Source of the DNA: Cepaea nemoralis
Lineage: Eukaryota > Mollusca > Gastropoda > Stylommatophora > Helicidae
Length of the DNA stretch: 64,000 nucleotides
Reading direction: 5' to 3'
Assembly (NCBI GenBank): GCA_014155875.1
Contig: JACEFZ010028130.1
Coordinates: 388,001 to 452,000 of the forward strand
In this document: one piece after another, positions 57,411 through 64,000 of the stretch
How the letters are laid out: every line of letters starts with the position of its first letter
Position numbering within the stretch: position 1 is the first letter of the stretch
Made by a program: the position numbers and the translations under genes
The notes under the pieces: generated by a model
Seen by the model: only the letters and a program-made list of their open reading frames with translations
The model's database searches: none
Told to the model about the DNA's origin: nothing

Positions 57411-58070
57411 GTTGCTATGATGTAAGTCTGAGTCCGCAGTGTTGTGCCATGAGGATGTGTTCAAACCTACAAAATGAACTGACTCGTTAAACTGAGCGAC
57501 AACAACAGTTTTCACTGATGAACTTGAGAATACGAGAATGACCAACGGAGCTCAGGCGAAATTTTAACACCTTTTAATTCAGTGTTAACAGTATTATTAC
57601 ATATTATTATAGTGTTCCCGTAGAGCACCCGTTATTGCCGGGATAACATCTAACCTAAGCGAGCACTAACCTTCAATATATAAATCTGTCTCATATTCAC
57701 CTTGACGCTCAGACTATTCCTATTCCCTCTGTTCTTTCCGATCGTCCTTGTTGCTATGTTCGTCCGAGTTTCGTCTAATTTCTGCCCATCGTTCTTGGAT
57801 CCATGGCGCTTTCCAATCAATGCTTCTATTTGTTATCTACTTGAAGTCCACTGTTCAATTACATCCAAACGTCCAATAGCCACACCAATTTGTTTCCACA
57901 ATCGAAATACATAACGGCTCACTTAGATCGCTACACAACGTATCGTTTTCGTTGTCACGCTGGCGTTGGTGTGACGTATCTTCGTATCTCATGGTTTTGG
58001 TTCACTGTTCACTTCGGGATTTTCCTTCCATCCTCTGTATTGTGTGCTTTAGGGCACTTGCTATGTGGCA
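57411..58070. repeat. 660-bp direct repeat, copy B
   Basis: Partner of 47911-48569. Homology starts at gttgctat and ends at tgtggca; flanks differ (ccgatagacc here, ttatgcctcc at copy A). Like copy A it sits beside a Ty3-type RNase H fragment. Confidence 0.9.
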
Positions 58071-58269
58071 CCGATAGACCTGAGAAAGATGAAGAAACAT
58101 CAGAATACCTACAACACTAACGGAACATAAAGTCTGCGAATCTGCTACACCACACAGCCCCAAACAAAAGCACAGGAAATTTAATTTAGGAATTTTATTA
58201 TCAGCCATCCATTATAATAAATAATTATTAAAAATATTAATAGTTTAAAATGTGTCTACTTGGAACACA

Positions 58270-58717
58270 TAATCAACAAAGTAAATTTTTTTTCTCGACA
58301 CCACCAATTCTGCGCCTTCCTAACATAAACCTTCCTTTTATTTTAAGGACAGACGCCAGCAGCACTTCCGTTGCTTCTGTATTGCTCCAGCGCAACGATG
58401 GGGTAGATCATCCAGTGATCTACATAAGTAGGAAGCTAACTACAGCAGAGAGCCACTACAGCATAGTACAATTAGAGGCCCTAGCTGTGGTATACAGCAT
58501 TACTAAGCTCTCTAAGTACCCCCTAGGCACCCACTTTTTCATCGCGACAGACAACTCACCGTTATTAGTTATCCAGCAAGGTAAACCTAAAAACAGTCGC
58601 ATTGCCAGATGGGCCTTGCTGCTCCAAGATTATAACTTTACTATCTGCCACATAAAAGGATCTGATAATATTCTAGCCGATCTACTTACACGGATGCCAG
58701 GGACACCAGTCGACTAG
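58270..58717 (+). pseudogene. Ty3-type RNase H domain fragment
   Basis: The frame FILRTDASSTSVASVLLQRN (TDAS start), VIYISRKLTTAESHYSIVQL, EALAVVYSITKLSKYPLG, FFIATDNSPLLVIQQGKPKN, RIARWALLLQDYNFTICHIK and DNILADLLTRMP is a nearly complete RNase H domain with the usual Asp/Glu residues (TDAS, QLEALA, TDNSPL) and the IKGxxNxLADxLTR end. No RT precedes it and no integrase follows it. It is a different lineage from the 47.1-kb fragment. Confidence 0.9.
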
Positions 58718-59640
58718 ATAGACCAACCTCATCACCACAGTTTTTAAAGAAGTGCAAGGTATTACAGAACAGCGTTAATCTATTAATTATTACAAGACAT
58801 TGTTAATTTATTTATTATTACAGAACAGTGTTGATTATTTTCTACGACTTACAATAATAGAAAAAGTATTATTTATTTATTTAATTTACTTAATTTAGGA
58901 CATAGATTTTCACAAGTAACAGACAACAAATATATTCGATATACTTCATTGTTAATTTAAAACTCAAGTTTTGAGTTAAAACTATTAAACTTTTGTGTAA
59001 GTAAATTTACTTTACTATGATAAACTACATTGTACATATTCAATTGCTAAATAGTTAAATCAATAACAAGAGCATAAGATTATACGCCCTTTTTCACTAA
59101 ACGTTTTTCTAATTATACAATTCACTTCGCTTTAAGTATTAAGATAAAATATTACCTGTTAATACCTATTACCTTACCTTAAACATTTATTATTTTACTT
59201 ACATGTATATTTTTTATAGGAATATGCAGTGTCAGTGTGTGAATGACAGATGCACGAAAGATACAAGAAGATAAATGCATTAAATTTGAGGGTATGAAAG
59301 TAGTGTTGTGCAATATTTTCACGCACATTTGCCTCAATGTTATATATTGTATTCTTCGTCTGCAACATATGTGATTTGTGCCATTTTAAAGCGAATGCGT
59401 GATTGTTACATTTACACTACGCTAATAGACATATTTCTAAGCATCATAGCTCGATAGTCCGCTTCATGAATGATGAATATGGAATCCTTCATGAATTAGG
59501 AAGACCAAACTAATGACTCTTAGACATAGTTAATACATATATTATAAGCATGCACACATGTTTGTAATTAACACATAGATGATTACAAATAACTCGCACA
59601 CACACACACTATACTAACAGATAACGTACATCCATTATTT
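58718..59640. other. AT-rich non-coding stretch
   Basis: Nothing coding. An aacagtgttaatt/attattacag phrase occurs about three times at 58.75-58.85 kb. Confidence 0.45.
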
Positions 59641-59652
59641 AAAAAAAAAAAA

Positions 59653-59795
59653 CAATGAATGAATCACTGAAAAACGAGAAGTAGGTTGTGAGCTTTACCA
59701 AAGCACGACTACAAAAAAAAATCATTTTTTTTTTGGTAGTCGTGCTTTGGCAATGCTCACAACCTTCTTCTCGTTTTGCAGTGACTCATTCATTG
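59653..59795. repeat. Inverted repeat with ~60-bp arms (foldback)
   Basis: Left arm 59653-59712 (caatgaatgaatcactg...) pairs with right arm 59736-59795 (...gtgactcattcattg) with only a few mismatches, around a 23-bp A/T loop. A single, more diverged arm is found at about 61618-61680. Confidence 0.95.
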
Positions 59796-60550
59796 CTTTT
59801 TAAGTTTTACCGCAGTTCGCCTTATTATTGTTATCCATTATTACAAAAAGAACGGGACATTATCTTACACATACCAAGGGACATAAGTAGTTCTCAAAAA
59901 GGGGGGGGGGGGCAAGGCATGATCGTACATAGAATCACTGCTAACAAGCGGGAGCTAGATAGGTGTTAACAGTGATTACACACATCTGGATGAAAGGTTG
60001 AATTCCTGTTTTACGGGGACCAAGGGGAATATTTTCCTTGATGAGTCTCCTTAAAAAGAGACCATTGTTCCGTGGGCACTCCTGGTGCCTTGAGAGGGTT
60101 GCAATTTAACGCTCACGCCAAGAATATGACACAACGTTACCTTGGTCTGTAACAGTCCCCATTAGTAAAATGAGTGAGAGTTTTAGACTCTTTGTCAACT
60201 AACCAAATGTATACCACTGAACAACACCAGTGAGTTTATGTTTCTACAGTAGATGAGACCCTTTATAGACTACAGTTGTCACCCCAACTTACGTAACCAT
60301 GACGACTTACTTACTCCCTCAGTCCTCTGACGAATTAGTTCCAACTAATTATTTAGATATAACACAATGTGTCACTTATGACTATAAGATAAGTGACACA
60401 AGGAGGGGCGGCGGGAACGTGTCAGAGTCCTGGGTGAGTGTGAGAGAGGACACAGGACAAGGCCAGTGCATAGGTAGAGCATGGGTAGAGTAGGACAGGA
60501 CTGTATACACAGTGAGAGACAGGATATGGGGTTAGAGACTGGACATGTCC
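59796..60550. other. Unassigned sequence
   Basis: A G11 run lies near 59.9 kb. No gene recognised. Confidence 0.4.
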
Positions 60551-60708
60551 TTGAATCACAGTCCAACCTTGGACTAAACGACCTGAGACATCACCCATCA
60601 ATAGACGGGTGAAGGACAGGACAATACCCTTGAATGACAGTCCAACCTTGGACTAAACGACCTGAGATATCATCCATCAATAGACGGGTGAAGGGCAGAA
60701 CAATACCA
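60551..60708 (+). repeat. Two-copy tandem repeat, 79-bp period
   Basis: ttgaat(c/g)acagtccaacc starts at 60551 and 60630. Both units contain tggactaaacgacctgaga and catcaatagacgggtgaag. Confidence 0.93.
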
Positions 60709-61390
60709 AAATACCGAGACTTCCGACTTAGCACGGACGACACGTTGGTCAAAGACCACGTGACCACAGACCGAGGCAAAGACGGGGAGACCAGACTTGA
60801 ATGTGGTTGAGAGAGGAGTGTTTTTGGGGTTGCTTGAGAGAGAGAGTGTGCTGATTGCCTCACACTAGAGATTTACTATTGTTGTGAGAGTGTTGCTATG
60901 AGATAGCGCTAATATACACTAAAAGAATTATGATGCGAGAACGCATGAGTGCTTTCCTGTATAATGTTTGCATGATTCGCCAGAGATGTTAGAGCGTGAT
61001 TATAATTCATGTTACATGCTTACTTCTAAATAAATGTCGATACATGTAACTTGGTCGTTGACAAGTTGATTGCATGTGTAATACAGTACTGTCACGTCTA
61101 TTGTAACGAGTCATTGATTTAAGTAAGACGCTGACAGTAGCTTTTGCAAGATGGAAAACATTATTCTTATAGTCTATGCCGGGAAACGTTGGTGATCATG
61201 TCTGCCCACAGACTTCTATCTTTTGTTCTGCCAGTCATTTTTATTACCTACGTTCCCCCATGCCATGATGTCAAACTGTCCATAATCTTCCCTTGGTCTG
61301 CCCTGACTATGTTCCCCTCCAATCCTATGAACTCTTTCTTTGTGGAAAACATACTCACCACTAACAACTCTCAACTGCTATGAGCACAAA
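60709..61390. other. Unassigned sequence
   Basis: No gene recognised; the forward 79-codon ORF at 61144 has no family features. Confidence 0.4.
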
Positions 61391-61399
61391 CGGTTAAAA

Positions 61400-61612
61400 T
61401 GCTATCATCATCAAGTGCCGTGCCGGCTGGCGTAGGCGTTCATGGCTCTCCGTAGATCTCGGTCTTTGGTTTTCTGGATCAACTCTGCTGCTGATATTCC
61501 TCCATGCCACCGTCTCAATCCATCCAGCATCACTTCTCTTGGTCTACCTCTGCCTCTCTTCCCCTCGATCTTTCCAGTTGTTACGATGTTCTCCAATGCC
61601 TCTCTATATAGA
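61400..61612 (-). pseudogene. RTE-type LINE 3' tail (well preserved)
   Basis: The reverse frame reads ALENIVTTGKIEGKRGRGRP, REVMLDGLRRWHGGISAAEL, IQKTKDRDLRRAMNAYASRHGT and a stop, with a short atcatc end. It is the cleanest example of the tail that recurs at 11.7, 33.3 and 50.7 kb. The right edge is cut by the foldback-arm sequence at 61.61 kb. Confidence 0.88.
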
Positions 61613-61690
61613 AACTAATAAATGAATCACTGAAAATTGACAAGTAGGTTGAGAGCTTTACCAAAGCACAACTACAAAAAACAATGGACG
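61613..61690. repeat. Single arm of the foldback sequence
   Basis: aatgaatcactgaaaattg, agtaggttgagagctttacc and aaagcacaactacaaaaaa match the left arm at 59653-59712 in the same orientation. Confidence 0.85.
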
Positions 61691-61838
61691 TTGCGGCCAA
61701 AGCCTTCGATAGCACAGAACAAACAAACAAAAATAGACTAACAAATACACGATCGACACTACATGAATGTACAAATATCAACTTATCTGTGTTCTAGCTG
61801 GAACGGCTATCCATGGGTGGAAAGAAACGGATGTTGTG

Positions 61839-61839
<1 letters not shown>

Positions 61840-61914
<75 letters not shown>
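61840..61914. repeat. (AT)n microsatellite
   Basis: About 74 bp of at dinucleotides. Confidence 0.98.
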
Positions 61915-61919
<5 letters not shown>

Positions 61920-62067
61920 GCTTTCGTATGCACGTGTATTATGGACAATGAGCAGACAAGCTGAGAGACAGCTAGTGGCATTGGGAATGTGGTTTATAAG
62001 CAAAATGAAAAAAAAAAAAAATAACGTAGATGGGTACAAAACCAAATGAGAAAGGCCTACAAGAAAG

Positions 62068-62336
62068 AAATGAGTAAAGTAAATTAATTAGAGACATTAG
62101 ACGTAGACAGACACACGTTCTTTGGGCAAGTTACGAGTAGACATAAACTTGAAAACTTAGTGACAACTGGTAACAATAATGAGAAAAGAGCAAGAGGAAG
62201 AGAGTCATATATAGCTGGATGCGTTGACCATTTGGCATAATCAGGACAAGAACACAGACCTGATCCAAAACAATGGTGATTGTGTGAGATCGCGAACCAT
62301 GAACGGGCATGCATGTCGACATAGCACCTGATGATG
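62068..62336 (+). pseudogene. RTE-type LINE 3' tail, forward, degraded
   Basis: It reads KLIRDIRRRQTHVLWAS, KLENLVTTGNNNEKRARGRE, a HLA..GQEHRPDPKQW-type region and a 3' end with ggtgattgtgtgagatcgc and gatgatgataatt. The terminal word is the same as that amplified at 3.74-4.18 kb. Confidence 0.75.
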
Positions 62337-63004
62337 ATAATTACTTGTTTACTTGCTGTCTGTAATTTGTATTGTAGGTGAATTAGCTACAAATATGAAT
62401 AAGTCATGTAAAACAACGAACTTATCACACAAGTTGCTTTTCCCAGCGCCCTATGTTTCTATATTTATTCAGTATATCCCATTTCTTAATTTAAGTCTTT
62501 CTGATTCAGCCATGCTTATTTTAAAGTAATCTCCTAAAGAAAGAATGAGCCTTAATGGCAACTGCCTGGGACAGACGGAGTTACCGTTTGCTTAAAATAC
62601 TAGATTGGAATTGTGTGTGATCCGTCCATAAAGCAACGCTTAACTACTGCTTGTCAAACGTCAAATTGTGAATGAGTGCACTGTGAGTAGTTATAAATGT
62701 AGGATTCGGTTAGTATTTGCCGGAGCCTCCGGCAATTGACCTTGACCTCGGCTGATTTTCACTCCCCCTCGGTCATATAGTTGGGTAAGGGGTAAGGGGT
62801 GGTATCTAGGTCATATCTAAGGGCGATAATTCTAAGATTTTATGTTTCTAAGGGCAGATAACTATTGAGTGGGTGTATAAAAATTTTAATTAATTATTAA
62901 AAAATAAAATAAAATAAATAAAAATAAAAATAAATAACAACGGGGTGCGGGGTGGTGGCGAGGGGGTGGGCGCGTGGGGTGACGCTAGGCGGTTTGGGTT
63001 TAAA
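62337..63004. other. Unassigned sequence
   Basis: No gene. A small perfect palindromic hairpin (tgccggag/ctccggca) lies at 62718-62734. A G-rich, T-rich section starts near 62.94 kb. Confidence 0.45.
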
Positions 63005-63420
63005 CACTATCATCACAGGGTTACAAATGAAAACCTTAAAATGTACAGATGGTCGATATTATTGATTTTAGCGGGTATAGCTTAGTGACATTCGTTGGTG
63101 AGGGGTGGGTAATGGTTATTAGTCGTCTGTAGAGGGTCACCGTGGCGTTTTTACTATCATCATACGGGTTACAAATGAAAACCTTAAAAAGTAAAGACGG
63201 TCGATATTAATGATTTTATCGGGTATAGCTTAGTGAAATTTATTGTTAAGGGGTGGGTAGCGGCTAGTAGTGATCCGTAGGGGGTCGTAGTGACAAATAC
63301 ACTGTCAACATACGGGTTACAAATGAAAATATTAAAAAGTAAAGATGGTCCATATTATTGATTGTCTCGGGTATGGCTTAGTGAAATTCGTTGGTAAGGG
63401 GTGGGTACCAGGTATTAGTG
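63005..63420 (+). repeat. 148-bp tandem repeat, about 2.8 units
   Basis: gggttacaaatgaaaa starts at 63018, 63166 and 63314. Each unit also has gggtatagcttagtga and ggtgaggggtgggta-type words. Confidence 0.93.
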
Positions 63421-63962
63421 GTCAAGGGGTGGTCAAGTAAGGAAAATTTTAGGGAAAAGTAGTTGTAATGATATGGTGATGATTAAAGGGTGATAAATTA
63501 GTGGTCAAGCAGTGGTCAAGGGGTGGTCAAGTGAGGAAATTTTAGGGAAAAGTGGTTGTAATGATATGGTGATGATTAAAGGGTGGTAAATTAGTGGTCA
63601 AGCAATGGTCAAGGGTGGTCAAGTAGTGGTCAAGTAAGGAAAATTTTAGGGAAAATTGGTCGTAGCGACATGGTGATGGTTAAAGGATGGTAAATTAGTG
63701 GTAAATTAGTGGTCAAGCAGTGGTCAAGTGGTGGTCAAGTAAGGAAAATTTTAGGGAAAAGTGGTTATAATGATATGGTGATGATTAAAGGGTGGTAAAT
63801 TAGTGGTCAAGTAGTGGTCAACCAATGGTCAAGTAGTGGTCAAGTGAGGAAATTTTAGGGAAAGTGGTTATAATGATATGGTGATGATTAAATGGTGGTA
63901 AATTAGTGGTCAAGTAGTGGTCAGCCAATGGTCAAGTAGTGGTCAAGTGGTCGAGTGACCAC
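63415..63962 (+). repeat. 93- to 105-bp tandem repeat with embedded gtggtcaag words
   Basis: Successive agggaaaa words lie at about 63451, 63544, 63648, 63753 and 63857. Between them the 9- to 10-bp word agtggtcaag is repeated a variable number of times, giving the length variation. Confidence 0.93.
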
Positions 63963-64000
63963 TTAAATTGTAGATGACGATGTCCCTAAGATTATGGTAG

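Overview
This is a eukaryotic window built almost entirely of repeats: transposable-element (TE) wreckage, short tandem repeats and AT-rich non-coding DNA. There is no operon structure, and coding density is very low outside TE debris. The TE repertoire is RTE-type LINEs ending in a [VTTGxIxGxRxRGRPR] tail, a LINE with a C-terminal C2H2 finger, an RNase-H-bearing I-like LINE, a CR1-like LINE, Ty3-type gag/pro/RT/RNase H fragments and several tRNA-derived SINE families. Together with the (TTAG), (AT), (TC), (TG) and (AAG) tracts this suggests an invertebrate, most likely a lophotrochozoan such as a mollusc. That placement is inference; no host marker gene here settles the phylum.

Layout. 0.1-1.0 kb is a 20-bp minisatellite. 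At 2.7-3.57 kb lies the only convincing non-TE coding exon, a 288-residue protein of unknown function preceded by good 3' splice-site sequence. 3.7-4.2 kb is a 53-bp array grown out of an RTE tail. 5.0-10.0 kb is a SINE split open by about 4.8 kb of a 31/19-bp array made from its own tail. 10.6-12.5 kb holds SINEs and an RTE tail. 13.05-18.4 kb is a 33-bp array with higher-order duplications and one small TE insertion. 18.5-26.7 kb is a SINE/LINE patchwork, including the longest intact LINE ORF (22.4-23.7 kb). 26.9-29.9 kb is simple repeats and unassigned DNA. 30.1-31.85 kb is a 408-bp satellite. 31.86-33.7 kb is a stack of nested RTE copies with a readable 11-bp target-site duplication. 35.2-37.3 kb is a decayed RTE copy. 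38.1-43.7 kb is mainly one reverse-strand RNase-H-bearing LINE, interrupted by a probable solo LTR and abutting a forward CR1-like fragment. 45.4-58.7 kb carries Ty3-type fragments on both strands, a pair of 660-bp direct repeats exactly 9,500 bp apart, a Helitron-like unit stuffed with 1.5 kb of CCT-rich sequence, and an 800-bp tandem duplication of a gag 5' region. 59.65 kb is a foldback hairpin. 61.4-62.3 kb holds RTE tails, and 63.0-64.0 kb closes with two tandem arrays.

The main theme is not a gene system but a process: at least three tandem arrays (3.7, 5.1 and 33.3 kb) can be traced by eye to the 3' ends of neighbouring SINE or LINE copies. I found no bacterial-type defence system, no CRISPR array, no rRNA gene and no tRNA gene I would defend as functional. 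Element boundaries are by eye and mostly good to 10-30 bp.
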